A DNA stretch of 64,000 bases from Ensifer canadensis (GTDB lineage: Bacteria > Pseudomonadota > Alphaproteobacteria > Rhizobiales > Rhizobiaceae), in the NCBI RefSeq assembly GCF_017488845.2, contig NZ_CP083371.1:1736001-1800000 (forward strand), read 5' to 3'. Each line of letters begins with the position of its first letter. Positions within the stretch are counted from its first letter, which is position 1. The position numbers and the translations under genes are program-made. Below the pieces are notes generated by a model. That model saw only the letters and a program-made list of their open reading frames with translations, was not told the origin of the DNA and searched no databases. Shown here one piece after another: positions 8,620 through 16,680 of this stretch.

Positions 8620-8877
8620 ATGCCCCGCTACATGTACCATATCCATGCGGCCGGCGTGACGAGCCGCGATCAGGCCGGCAAACAGCACCCCAATGACGGC
8701 CGTGCGGTCGCTTACGGACAACTCATCGTCGACGAACTCGCCGAGGAATACGAATATCGGGGCGCGATCGTCGACGTCCTATCCCCGAGCGGGCGCCTGA
8801 TCGCGCGTCTGGTTTCGAGCCGGGCGTTCCCGCCGTGGCTGCAATCCACACCACCCGAGCAGCGCGCGCTTCACTGA
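8620..8877 (+). CDS. Small DUF6894-like protein
   Basis: An 85-residue protein opening with MPRYMYHIHAAG and containing the aromatic/charged pattern of the DUF6894 family, common and often multicopy in Rhizobiales. Its function is unknown; I infer only a small soluble protein. I chose the ATG at 8620, with GGAAAGGA upstream, because family members begin MPRYxxHI; an ATG at 8593 would add nine unrelated residues. It is flanked by a RIME copy upstream and convergent with the Lrp regulator, so probably monocistronic. Confidence 0.65.
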   Translation: MPRYMYHIHAAGVTSRDQAGKQHPNDGRAVAYGQLIVDELAEEYEYRGAIVDVLSPSGRLIARLVSSRAFPPWLQSTPPEQRALH

Positions 8878-9039
8878 TCCGCGTTCGGAAGTCTGTGCGG
8901 AGGCCGTCGCAATGGCCTCTGCTTGGACAATGCCAGTGAACGGGTTGGTTGAGGAAACATGCTTGGTATCGGCCATCGTCCGCTGGAACCGCTCCATAGG
9001 GCAGAAGCCGCGCGCTACGGTTCTCGCTGCGCGAATGAG

Positions 9040-9501
9040 CTAGCGCCGTCTCGCGCGTGACACAAGCACGTTGCGGATCGAAAAGCTGGAATGAATGCGC
9101 AACACGCCCGGGAGCTTCGCAAGGATTTCCTTGTGGATGCGCTCGAAGTCGCCGGCATTTTCGACCTCCACCCGCAACAGATAATCGGAACCGCCGGTCA
9201 TGAGGTAACATTCCTGGATTTCCGGGTGCTTCCTCACCGCCGCCTCGAAGCGATTGAGGTGCTCCTCGGTCTGGCGTTCGAGCGTGATGTTGATGATCAC
9301 CGCAATGGCGTTGTCGCCATCGGCGTTTCCGACCAGCGCCGTATAACCGCGGATCACGCCGCCCTGCTCCAGCAGATTGATGCGCCTCAGGCAGGCCGAA
9401 GGCGACAGCCCCACCTCGGCGGCGAGCTTTGTGTTGCTCATGCGCGCATTGAGACGCAGCAGACGAATGATGTTGCGATCGATCGCATCCAAACCGGACA
9501 T
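9040..9501 (-). CDS. Lrp/AsnC-family regulator, probable controller of dadA
   Basis: A 153-residue regulator. The N-terminal HTH (residues 3-55: LDAIDRNIIRLLRLNARMSNTKLAAEVGLSPSACLRRI) and C-terminal ligand-sensing RAM domain (about 65-145) match Lrp/AsnC proteins. The ATG at 9499-9501 begins the conserved LDxIDRxII motif; an upstream start at 9561 adds 20 residues without family support. It is transcribed away from dadA across a 198-bp spacer. This is the usual layout for alanine-responsive DadR-type regulators, so local control of D-amino-acid catabolism is the most likely job. Confidence 0.88.
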   Translation of the reverse strand: MSGLDAIDRNIIRLLRLNARMSNTKLAAEVGLSPSACLRRINLLEQGGVIRGYTALVGNADGDNAIAVIINITLERQTEEHLNRFEAAVRKHPEIQECYLMTGGSDYLLRVEVENAGDFERIHKEILAKLPGVLRIHSSFSIRNVLVSRARRR

Positions 9502-9699
9502 GCAGATTCTTTCATTTTCCCGCCGATAATTCTTAAGATCAGCGAATACTCGAATATTCAAGCGCTACTTCGCATGATCGTGCTCGATTATTTCACTATG
9601 TTCGAGCGCAACTTCTGCCGGGGTTGGGGGCTGGTAACAGCGAGCATTTTGCGCGTACCTCAGCCAGTTTGACGATCGATCTGTGATCCTGAGGATGCG

Positions 9700-10953
9700 A
9701 TGAAGATTACCATATTGGGCGCTGGTGTGATCGGCGTCACCTCCGCATATTATCTCGCCAAGGCGGGTCACGAGGTGACCGTCCTCGATCGGCAGCCCGG
9801 CCCCGCGCTGGAGACGAGCTTTGCCAATGCCGGCGAGATTTCTCCCGGCTATGCCTCGCCCTGGGCGGCACCCGGCATCCCGCAGAAGGCACTCAAGTGG
9901 CTGTTCATGAAGCACGCGCCCTTGATCATCCGCCCGATGGTGGACGCTGCCACCTGGCGCTGGATGACGGCAATGCTGCGCAACTGCACCTCGGCGCGTT
10001 ACGCCATCAACAAGGGGCGGATGGTCCGCCTTGCCGAATACAGCCGTGATTGCCTGATTGCGCTACGCGGGGAAACGGGCATTGCCTACGATCACCGCAC
10101 GCAGGGCACCCTGCAGCTCTTCCGGACCGCCAAGCAACTCGACGGCATCGGCAAGGATATCGAAGTGCTGAAGGCCGATGGCGTGCCCTTCGAAGTGCTC
10201 GACCCGGCCGGCTGCGTGGCCGCCGAACCGGGCCTGCAGCCGGTCCGCGACAAGATCGTCGGCGGCCTTCGGCTGCCCAACGACGAAACCGGCGACTGCT
10301 TCAAGTTCACCAACGAATTGCAGAAACGCGCCGAGGCCCTCGGCGTGCAGTTCCGCTTCGGCGTCGATATCCGCCGGCTTCGACAGGAGGGCAACCGCAT
10401 CGTCGCCGTCGAGACGGCAGAGGGCGAGATCCGTTCCGACATCTTCGTCGCCGCCCTCGGCAGCTATACGCCGGCGCTCCTAAAGCCGCTCGGCCTTCGC
10501 CTGCCCGTCTATCCCGTGAAGGGCTACTCCATCACCGTTCCGATCGTCGACGAGACGCGGGCGCCGGTATCGACGATCATGGATGAGACCTACAAGATCG
10601 CCATCACCCGGCTTGGCGATCGAATTCGCGTCGGCGGCATGGCGGAGATCGCCGGCTTCAGCAGTGCCCTTCCCCAGACACGTCGCGCGACGCTCGAACA
10701 TTCGGTCGAAGACCTGTTCGGCGGCGCTGGCAACCAGAGGCAAGCAACCTTCTGGTCCGGCTTGCGGCCGATGACGCCGGATGGAACACCGGTGGTCGGT
10801 GCAACGCGCTTCGCCAACCTGTTCCTCAACTCCGGGCACGGCACGCTCGGCTGGACCATGGCCTGCGGCTCGGGCCGCGTACTGAGCGATCTGATCAGCG
10901 GCACCAAGCCCGAGATCGAAACGGCGGACCTGGCGATCAGCCGATACCACTGA
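9700..10953 (+). CDS. dadA: D-amino acid dehydrogenase, small subunit type
   Basis: A 417-residue FAD-dependent dehydrogenase that oxidises D-alanine and other D-amino acids to 2-oxo acids at the membrane face. The FAD-binding motif is at residues 3-20 ([17 protein letters not shown]). The DadA signatures [40 protein letters not shown] and [16 protein letters not shown] are all present, and the length matches the family. Neighbouring dadX (alanine racemase) is absent here; a patatin lipoprotein gene follows on the opposite strand. It is divergent from the Lrp-type gene, which very likely regulates it. Confidence 0.93.
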   Translation: MKITILGAGVIGVTSAYYLAKAGHEVTVLDRQPGPALETSFANAGEISPGYASPWAAPGIPQKALKWLFMKHAPLIIRPMVDAATWRWMTAMLRNCTSARYAINKGRMVRLAEYSRDCLIALRGETGIAYDHRTQGTLQLFRTAKQLDGIGKDIEVLKADGVPFEVLDPAGCVAAEPGLQPVRDKIVGGLRLPNDETGDCFKFTNELQKRAEALGVQFRFGVDIRRLRQEGNRIVAVETAEGEIRSDIFVAALGSYTPALLKPLGLRLPVYPVKGYSITVPIVDETRAPVSTIMDETYKIAITRLGDRIRVGGMAEIAGFSSALPQTRRATLEHSVEDLFGGAGNQRQATFWSGLRPMTPDGTPVVGATRFANLFLNSGHGTLGWTMACGSGRVLSDLISGTKPEIETADLAISRYH

Positions 10954-10989
10954 TGGGCATTCGTATCGCTTCGATGCCGAGCGTAAACG

Positions 10990-12510
10990 TCAGAACATAC
11001 TGGTGATCCGCCGGGCCGTCACGAGTCCGCCTCGCCGGAGATCTGGCGTTGAACGCGCAAGCGGCATCCCCTTGCCCGTGCGTTGCAGGAACTGTCGATA
11101 AGCCGGATGCTCGATGAGAAGCCGTCGGCCAAGGCCTGACAAAAAGTCGACATCGTCGGGCTTCAACGTCAGGCGGTTGTGCAGCCGCATGATGCGTTTT
11201 GCCGTTGGCGGATCGGCGATATCGGCGAGCGCCAGGCGAACGATGCCGACATCGAGATCGCGACAGCCTTTGCCGGAACGCTGAGCGGCGCAGCGCCATC
11301 TGATGACCTGATCACGCCAGACGGGCAATCGATTTTGCAGGGCATCGAAGCTCTGGAAGTTCGGGATGTTGATCATCGCATCGATCGCGGCCACGATCGC
11401 ATCGGGGGCATTCGGGCTCTTTGCATTGATGGAAAGATCACCTCCAACCCGCGTCGAGGCATCGACGACGATGACCAGCAGGTGTCGGAGCCGTCGCGCG
11501 CGGGCGGCAGGAAGCGGTTCCGGCGCTGGCCGGCCCATCAGATGCAGCAGGCTCTGTGTTCCAATGCCATCGACCAGGCCGCCGTCGTATAATTTGAGAT
11601 AGTTCAGATCCGGCGCCGTCTCGTAGCGGCCGAGCGCATTCCAATATTCGCGCTCGACAAGCGACGTCGCGCTACGCGCCGACGACTGTGCTCGCGGGCT
11701 TCCGCCATCGCCTGGTAGGCAGCTTTTGCTGAAGTTCTGCAGGGTAACCGGCGCAAACACCACCGGGACAGCAGCGGACGCCGCCACGGCATAGGCCAGC
11801 GGATAATCATTGTAGTTGCTGCAGATCGCGGCAAAGGACGGACGATCGAAAATGAACGGGTTGCGATTGTAGAGGTCGGTGGCGTGGATCACCAGCCGAG
11901 GACGGTCAGGACGGCTCATGTCGCCAAGTGTCGCGCCCCGGAAGAGCTTGCGATCGAGCCAGGACGGGAACCCCGAGAGGTCGTTCATGCCACCCTGATA
12001 ACCGCGCAGCAGATTTTGCGGCGTGAAGGCCGTGTGCAGCGAGGCTTCCACATCCTGACCGAGAAAATTCCGGCGAAAATCGTCAAGACCGGTCCGCCCG
12101 CGAAGCGCGAAATGTGAGGCAAGGACCGCACCGCCGGAAACCCCAGCAACGACTGCGACGTCATCGGCGAGCATTCGGCTCAGACCACCGGGCGAAGGCT
12201 GATCAGCCAGGGCGGACAGGACGCCATAGCCGAAGGCGGCAGATCTGGCACCACCGCCGGAAAAGGCAATGATGATGCCGACGTCGCCAAAGTTTTGCGT
12301 GTCCCGGAGTTGGATGCTCCCGGTGGTGAAGACAAGTGGCTTGTTGGTCGGGCGCGTATCGGGCGCCATGCAGCCGGACAAGATCATGGCGCCGACAAGG
12401 ACGCCTCTCCTCAGGACGCGGCCGGCGGTGATCCATAACCGCCGCAAATCGCGTACATCTGACCGCACGAGATGCCACCTGTCCCATCGTTCTCCGCAGT
12501 TCACCGCCAT
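10990..12510 (-). CDS. Patatin-like phospholipase lipoprotein
   Basis: A 506-residue protein with a patatin domain. GGGARSAAFGYG forms the glycine-rich oxyanion region at about 85-96, the nucleophile elbow is GVSGG with Ser125, and the catalytic Asp lies in LYDGGLVDG. The N-terminus has a basic stretch, then VLRRGVLVGAMILSGC with a lipobox (Cys47), so it is probably a lipoprotein. The signal peptide is long if translation begins at 12510, and a GTG or TTG start closer to the hydrophobic stretch is possible. Such proteins hydrolyse membrane phospholipids; the cellular role is not shown. It is convergent with dadA. Confidence 0.85.
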   Translation of the reverse strand: MAVNCGERWDRWHLVRSDVRDLRRLWITAGRVLRRGVLVGAMILSGCMAPDTRPTNKPLVFTTGSIQLRDTQNFGDVGIIIAFSGGGARSAAFGYGVLSALADQPSPGGLSRMLADDVAVVAGVSGGAVLASHFALRGRTGLDDFRRNFLGQDVEASLHTAFTPQNLLRGYQGGMNDLSGFPSWLDRKLFRGATLGDMSRPDRPRLVIHATDLYNRNPFIFDRPSFAAICSNYNDYPLAYAVAASAAVPVVFAPVTLQNFSKSCLPGDGGSPRAQSSARSATSLVEREYWNALGRYETAPDLNYLKLYDGGLVDGIGTQSLLHLMGRPAPEPLPAARARRLRHLLVIVVDASTRVGGDLSINAKSPNAPDAIVAAIDAMINIPNFQSFDALQNRLPVWRDQVIRWRCAAQRSGKGCRDLDVGIVRLALADIADPPTAKRIMRLHNRLTLKPDDVDFLSGLGRRLLIEHPAYRQFLQRTGKGMPLARSTPDLRRGGLVTARRITSMF

Positions 12511-12909
12511 CTCGCTCCGTCCGCAGGCTGATCCAGCCGGGCCGACATTGATGTCGGCGCCGACCGTTCGAACACCTTACGGATCTAGATTGAGACAGCA
12601 TGGCATGCCGCGGCGGGCGAAGCGAAAGCGGCGGCTCCGACTTGGAGTCAGGCTCCCTCCGACAACGGTTTCTGGAAGATGGGATGCCTCACCCGGCACC
12701 GTGGCCGAGCGGTTCTATCACTGAGGTAACATGACTCTGGCCGCGACAGATGCCTTTATACCCGCCCGTCGTACCGATTATCCTAGGCGCCGCCGCGTTC
12801 GTGGCATTAACCGCAGGCAGTCCCACACCAAGGCGTACAGTGCTCTTTCATTGGAAAGCAACCGCTCGGCATCGACTTTGCGCGCCACCAATCGCGGTGG
12901 CCTTCGGGG
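12511..12909. other. Intergenic stretch, nothing recognised
   Basis: About 400 bp upstream of the patatin gene and downstream of the small SOS-box ORF. Frames on both strands are open in places but low in family-like composition and lack convincing ribosome sites. No repeats or hairpins stand out. Confidence 0.35.
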
Positions 12910-13119
12910 TCAATGGGACTTCGCCCTCGTCGGCTCGGATCGTTTCCGCCCGCCATCGAGATTCAAGCTGAGCTGCACACCGCGGCTCAGTTTCGGCAAG
13001 GGTGCCGTGAGGTCGATACGACCAAAAATCTGCTTGCGCCGCTCGCTGTCGCGCTCTCGCTTCAGGCGGGAGTCGGCGACGGCTGCCAGTGCGCGATTGA
13101 TGATGTCAGTGCGGGTCAT
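12910..13119 (-). CDS. Small basic protein with SOS-type promoter
   Basis: A 69-residue ORF, basic and helical in its first half (MTRTDIINRALAAVADSRLK, RERDSERRKQIFGRIDLTA) with a short SLNLDGG segment. I recognise no family. The start has a GGAG site eight bases upstream. A perfect alphaproteobacterial LexA box lies 18-32 bp upstream and overlaps the expected -10 region of a TTGACA promoter (13167-13172). The regulatory arrangement is the main reason to believe the ORF. A DNA-damage-induced small protein is inference; no catalytic motif is visible. Confidence 0.6.
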   Translation of the reverse strand: MTRTDIINRALAAVADSRLKRERDSERRKQIFGRIDLTAPLPKLSRGVQLSLNLDGGRKRSEPTRAKSH

Positions 13120-13136
13120 CGTTCATCTCCACATCT

Positions 13137-13151
13137 GTTCTCTTTTTGTTC
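13137..13151. promoter_or_regulatory. LexA (SOS) box
   Basis: GTTC-TCTTTTT-GTTC matches exactly the GTTC-N7-GTTC operator bound by LexA in alphaproteobacteria. It covers the expected -10 position of a leftward promoter whose -35 (TTGACA, minus strand) is at 13167-13172. The only gene close downstream is the 69-residue ORF on the minus strand. Confidence 0.8.
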
Positions 13152-13258
13152 TATTTTTAGCAGAATGTCAAGTGAACAGATTCCAGGTCGAGAACAGCGG
13201 CAACGCAAGCCGGTCGGCGCGACAGCAGCGCGTGAGCGGCGGGTCACCCCGGCAGCCG

Positions 13259-13366
13259 CTAAAGCGCGTCGCGATCTCCAGGATTCGCTTGTTGCGCTTT
13301 AAGCTCTGGTTTTTGCGCATGTCGTCATCGCAAAACCGCTGCGCACTTTTGCGCGACATGCTTTAG
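13259..13366. repeat. 108-bp palindromic intergenic repeat of a different type
   Basis: An element bounded by CTAAAGC and GCTTTAG. Internal arms include GCATGTCG with CGACATGC and TTTTGCG with CGCAAAA. The sequence type (CGACATGC, GCAAAACCGCTGCGCAC) is familiar from widespread Rhizobiaceae intergenic repeats, but the exact named family cannot be assigned without a search. Its right end supplies the stop codon of the VOC gene. No second copy was seen in the window. Confidence 0.6.
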
Positions 13367-13782
13367 AACGTGATCTTCACCGAACTGGCGCTGCGGTTCG
13401 CCGGTCCGTGAAACACCGCCTCAATGTTGTTGCCATCCGGATCGAGCAGGAAGGCGGCGTAGTAACCTGGGTGATAGGGGCGTTCGCCGGGTGGCCCATT
13501 GTCCTTACCGCCGTTTTCAAGGCCGGCCCTGTGAAAGGCGTCGACCATGGTGCGGTCCCGGGCCTGGAACGCGAGATGATGGCGCCCGGTCAGCTTTCCC
13601 TGGGCCGCTTCGCTGTCGGCGGTCGAGACGAACAGCTCGTCGGCCCAGAAGTAGTCTTTGCCCTCGCCTCCCATCGGCACATCGAGAGCTTGAAACACGG
13701 CTTCGTAAAACCTCCGGCTGGCGCCGAGATCCTTGATCACGAGTTGAATATGGTCGATCAGCCGACCGCGGTGCAATTCCAT
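13363..13782 (-). CDS. VOC-family (glyoxalase/bleomycin resistance-like) protein
   Basis: A 139-residue vicinal-oxygen-chelate protein. It starts with the beta-alpha-beta unit IDHIQLVIKDLGASRRFYEAVF and ends with FLLDPDGNNIEAVFH, where the Glu of NNIEAV is the usual metal ligand. The ATG at 13782 is preceded by GGAGG eight bases upstream; the longer open frame is not supported. Members bind a divalent metal and act as isomerases, dioxygenases or binding proteins, so the substrate is open. The stop codon lies inside the 108-bp palindromic repeat. Confidence 0.8.
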   Translation of the reverse strand: MELHRGRLIDHIQLVIKDLGASRRFYEAVFQALDVPMGGEGKDYFWADELFVSTADSEAAQGKLTGRHHLAFQARDRTMVDAFHRAGLENGGKDNGPPGERPYHPGYYAAFLLDPDGNNIEAVFHGPANRSASSVKITF

Positions 13783-13910
13783 CCGGAAATCCTCCGTTCG
13801 CAATCGGCAGAAATTTAGGTCCGACCTGAGGTCCGTCAATGGTGGCGGAGCATCGGCACCTTGGCCGCCTCAGGTCTCCGGGGCCGAAGACAGGATTTGG
13901 AATGTAAGGG

Positions 13911-13939
13911 CTTGAAATAGCCGCAATCGCTCGCCATAT
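13911..13939 (+). promoter_or_regulatory. RpoH-type heat-shock promoter
   Basis: CTTGAA at 13911-13916 and CCATAT at 13934-13939, separated by 17 bp, match the consensus of rhizobial sigma-32 (RpoH) promoters. No protein gene starts within 300 bp downstream; instead a terminator-bounded structured region follows (13946-14088). Confidence 0.7.
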
Positions 13940-13945
13940 GGGGCA

Positions 13946-14088
13946 TAACGAATTGATCGTTGAGCATAGACAGTCTCGGTGAGACGGATGTGTTCCGGTC
14001 AGAGTTTGCGCTAAACCGCTGACCACGGATGTACTGGCAGGGTAAAGCAGCGAACGGGAAAAGGTCGGCATTGCCGGCCTTTTTTGTT
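13946..14088 (+). ncRNA. Candidate heat-shock-dependent small RNA
   Basis: The region begins about seven bases after the RpoH-type -10 box and ends at a Rho-independent terminator (stem 14061-14081, AAGGTCGGC/GCCGGCCTT, then TTTTTGTTTTT). Inside are a GTCTC/GAGAC hairpin (about 13972-13984) and a strong hairpin at 13997-14024 (GGTCAG.GTTT/AAAC.CTGACC). No ORF with a ribosome site is present. Promoter, compact folds and terminator together support an independent RNA of about 140 nt. I cannot name a family. Confidence 0.65.
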
Positions 14089-14306
14089 TTTGGGATCCCT
14101 CTGCCTCATCAAAATCCGAACAGATCGGTTGCGCTCGACTGCCTTTGTCTGGCAGAAGACCCGGGAACGCGATCGCCATCAGTTTTAGGGTGGGGTCGGG
14201 CGGGCGATTGACGTCTACCTCGCTGCCACGAGACCACGTGGCCGTTCACGAATTTTCCGCGGCATGAGCCGTCGGAATGGCGGCGCCGCTGACATGCGAA
14301 AGAGCC

Positions 14307-14780
14307 ATGATCTCATTCAGACCTATGCTTGAGAGCGAGTATGCTGGATATCTCGCCTATTTCATCCCCGACTATGCCACGGAGATCGCCGCCAACTACG
14401 GGCTCCCCGACGCAGACGCCCTCGCCCAGGCAACCGGTGAAATCGCCGAGGACCTGCCGCAAGGCGTCGGCACGCCAGGCAACGTCCTGCTGTGTCTGAT
14501 CGACAGCGAAAGCGCCGAGCATGTCGGCTATCTCTGGTATCGACCGGACGCAAAGGGCCGCTCAGCCTTCATCAGCGATTTCCATATTCTGCCCACCCAC
14601 CAGGGAAAAGGCCTTGGAAAGCTCGCGATCGAAGCACTTGAGGCCGAGCTCTTGGCAAACGGGTTCGACCAGATCAAATTGCGCGTCGCCGAAGACAACA
14701 GCCGCGCCCGGCATGTCTATGAGGCAACAGGGTTTCGGGTCACCGGCACCAATATGAGCAAGACGCTCAAGCCGCGCTAG
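14307..14780 (+). CDS. GNAT-family N-acetyltransferase
   Basis: A 157-residue acetyltransferase. The acetyl-CoA site is at ISDFHILPTHQGKGLGKLAIEALEAEL (the Q/R-x-x-G-x-G/A loop, about residues 90-115), and RVAEDNSRARHVYEATGF near the C-terminus is the usual motif B. I chose the ATG at 14307 (MISFRPMLESEYAGYL), since GNAT domains begin close to this point; a start ten codons earlier is possible. The acceptor is unknown. It is monocistronic, followed by the EcfG-type promoter of the next gene. Confidence 0.82.
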   Translation: MISFRPMLESEYAGYLAYFIPDYATEIAANYGLPDADALAQATGEIAEDLPQGVGTPGNVLLCLIDSESAEHVGYLWYRPDAKGRSAFISDFHILPTHQGKGLGKLAIEALEAELLANGFDQIKLRVAEDNSRARHVYEATGFRVTGTNMSKTLKPR

Positions 14781-14837
14781 AACTCAACGCATACTCAGAT
14801 ACGGCATCGGCGGTTGCCCCCGGTTACGATCCCATGC

Positions 14838-14862
14838 GGAACTTAAGCCGGCCGTCGTCGTT
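14838..14862 (+). promoter_or_regulatory. EcfG/RpoE2-type general stress promoter
   Basis: GGAAC (14838-14842), a 16-bp spacer and CGTT (14859-14862) match the alphaproteobacterial general stress response sigma factor consensus GGAAC-N16/17-CGTT. The next gene on this strand is the YqjD-like gene at 15003, with a RIME element in the intervening leader. Confidence 0.65.
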
Positions 14863-14874
14863 GGTACCTTGCTG

Positions 14875-14982
14875 CTGCATGTTTCCTTAAATCCTATTCG
14901 ATTTAAGGATAAAAACAGGCAGCCATTCAAAGTGCTACAGCGACCTTTGCGCGTCTAATAAGACGCGCAAAGGTCGCTGTAG
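14875..14982 (+). repeat. RIME-like palindromic intergenic element, copy C
   Basis: About 108 bp with the same two hairpins as copy A: CTGCATG... then CTACAGCGACCTTTGCGCGTCT and its long inverted arm AGACGCGCAAAGGTCGCTGTAG. The second hairpin is nearly perfect over 22 bp, the best-preserved of the four copies. It would lie in the 5' leader of the yqjD-like mRNA. Confidence 0.85.
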
Positions 14983-15002
14983 AACAAACGAGGTGCAAAA
15001 AA

Positions 15003-15314
15003 ATGGCAAATGACATTCAGCGATCCGTCGAAGACCAGATTTCCGAGCTGCGGGCACAGGTTGCCGATCTGACACGATCGATCTCCGCACGCGCTGGCGA
15101 GGCTGCAGGCAGTGCCGCCGATCTGGCGGAGGACGCAAGAGGACGGGTGAGCTCGGCCGCACGTGTTGTGCGTACACAGGGACAAAGCGTTGTCGAAGCG
15201 GCAAAGGACAACCCGGGCACCGCGACGACGGTCGTCAGTACGGCGGGACTGATCGGCTTTGCCATCGGAGTCCTTGTCGGCGTGTCCTTCCAAAGCAACG
15301 CGCGGTGGCGATAG
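15003..15314 (+). CDS. YqjD/ElaB-like (DUF883) membrane-anchored protein
   Basis: A 103-residue protein with an amphipathic N-terminal region (about 1-65: DIQRSVEDQISELRAQVADL, Ala-rich coiled coil) and a C-terminal tail anchor (TVVSTAGLIGFAIGVLVGV). This is the DUF883 pattern. E. coli YqjD and ElaB are RpoS-controlled inner-membrane proteins linked to ribosome binding in stationary phase; the same job here is inference. The EcfG-type promoter about 140 bp upstream gives it the corresponding stress control in an alphaproteobacterium. A GAGG site precedes the ATG by eight to nine bases. Confidence 0.78.
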   Translation: MANDIQRSVEDQISELRAQVADLTRSISARAGEAAGSAADLAEDARGRVSSAARVVRTQGQSVVEAAKDNPGTATTVVSTAGLIGFAIGVLVGVSFQSNARWR

Positions 15315-15366
15315 CAGGCAAAGCCTGAGGTTGACCCTTCCGTCAACCGCAGGGTCAGGCGCTACT

Positions 15367-15864
15367 CTATTGCATCGGCATGTTCACCAACAGGGTGCCG
15401 GCCACCCCGAGCCCAATCAGGATGAAATGGGTGATCTGCATGGTCTCCTGACGGACATAGTAGGCAAACCAGGCACCGCCGAGCAGCATGATCAGGCTGA
15501 GAGCGATGAAGGCTGCGAGAGCGAGGTTCGCCCATATCATCGCGGCGGCACCGTCCGATAGTCCGAAGAATGTGCCGATAAGCATGATGGCGGCCGCCGC
15601 CAAAAGCATCATGGTTGCCACCTCCATCACCAGAACGAAGCTGAAGACCATACGATGCCACACAGCGTTCGTTACACGGCGCGACAACAGCGGTGTACGG
15701 ATGGGCGGTTCCTGATCGAAGAGCTGCATGCCCATCAGCATACCAACCGCAAAGACGCCATTGCGAAATGCGACGACGTTGTTGAGGACGATAACGGCAA
15801 GCCAGAGCGCGAGCCCGGAGAGCAGTACGGCTTTGATCAGAAGAAGCGAGGTTGGTTGAGTCAT
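15367..15864 (-). CDS. DUF2165 integral membrane protein
   Basis: A 165-residue membrane protein with four predicted helices (about 8-28, 68-93, 98-125 and 140-160), matching the DUF2165 family of small integral membrane proteins. The function is unknown. I placed the start at 15864 (MTQPTSLLLIKAVLLSGLAL), because the longer frame prepends 54 non-family residues. It is convergent with the YqjD-like gene, about 50 bp apart. Confidence 0.75.
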   Translation of the reverse strand: MTQPTSLLLIKAVLLSGLALWLAVIVLNNVVAFRNGVFAVGMLMGMQLFDQEPPIRTPLLSRRVTNAVWHRMVFSFVLVMEVATMMLLAAAAIMLIGTFFGLSDGAAAMIWANLALAAFIALSLIMLLGGAWFAYYVRQETMQITHFILIGLGVAGTLLVNMPMQ

Positions 15865-16257
15865 TTCGATATCACCATGGGTTGGGCCTGCACGCTCAAG
15901 CGCGATACCTTGATGACGATCGGCAGTGGCCGCCCGTGACACCCGAATGACGCTTTTTTCGCTCAGCGTCGCTTTTTCCATGCGGACGGAGGCTGTCCAC
16001 AGCTTGAGCAATAAGTTGGGGATCAACCGGCAGCCCGCGATGTGCCCGCTCCCGACGCGTCTGGACGCCTTATTGAGGCCACGAAAGCAGTGGCACCATT
16101 CCTGTCGGCGGGCCTAAGACCCATTGCCTTGCGCGGGATCGAACGAGGGCCTGCGCAAGGCATGATCGGCAAGGCGCCTGTCGCCAGTATCTATCAGAGC
16201 GAGTGATGTCAGAGGCCGCCTATTACGGCTATGGCGCTTGCCTGCGCAATTCGGCGA
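15865..16257. other. Intergenic stretch, nothing recognised
   Basis: About 390 bp upstream of the DUF2165 gene and downstream of the YdcZ pair. No supported ORF, repeat or hairpin with a T-run was found. Confidence 0.35.
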
Positions 16258-16680
16258 TTAGCGGCGTCGTTGAGTCAGCGCCATGCCTGCCAGGATCAGA
16301 ACCACGCCAAGGGCGCTTGCAAGGAAGGTTGCGGATGTTCCCCGCAACAGATCGAGCGCCACGCCCGAGACCATCTGCCCGCCGATCACCAGCAGGGCGG
16401 TATTGACGGCACCGATGCGCGCGATGAGCCAGCTGCCGGCGGCAACGAAGACCACACCGATCGAACCACCGAGATAGGCGTGCCAAGGCGCGTCCGCAGC
16501 GCCCGCCGGGATCAGCCCGCCGACCGACAGCCCAAGAATGCTCAACGCGACGAAGCCGACGACATGGTTCCAGAACGATGCGATCAGCGGTGACGTCGAG
16601 AGACTGAGCCGGCCATTGACCTGCCGGCTGACACCAACAAGCACACCGGCGAGACAGGCGAGAAGGATCGGCAAGGTCAT
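16258..16680 (-). CDS. YdcZ (DUF606) family membrane protein, second of a pair
   Basis: A 140-residue protein with four or five hydrophobic helices (MTLPILLACLAGVLVGVSRQVNGRL, ASFWNHVVGFVALSILGL, YLGGSIGVVFVAAGSWLIARIGA). This is the half-size drug/metabolite transporter-like YdcZ/DUF606 family, which often occurs as adjacent pairs likely to form heterodimers. Its ATG overlaps the stop of the upstream paralogue (ATGA at 16677-16680). Substrate unknown. Confidence 0.78.
   Translation of the reverse strand: MTLPILLACLAGVLVGVSRQVNGRLSLSTSPLIASFWNHVVGFVALSILGLSVGGLIPAGAADAPWHAYLGGSIGVVFVAAGSWLIARIGAVNTALLVIGGQMVSGVALDLLRGTSATFLASALGVVLILAGMALTQRRR

Noticed and set aside
12731..13366. A 211-codon plus-strand frame over the small SOS ORF and the 108-bp repeat
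   Set aside because: It runs through a palindromic repeat, is very Arg/Ser-rich and has no family-like segment.
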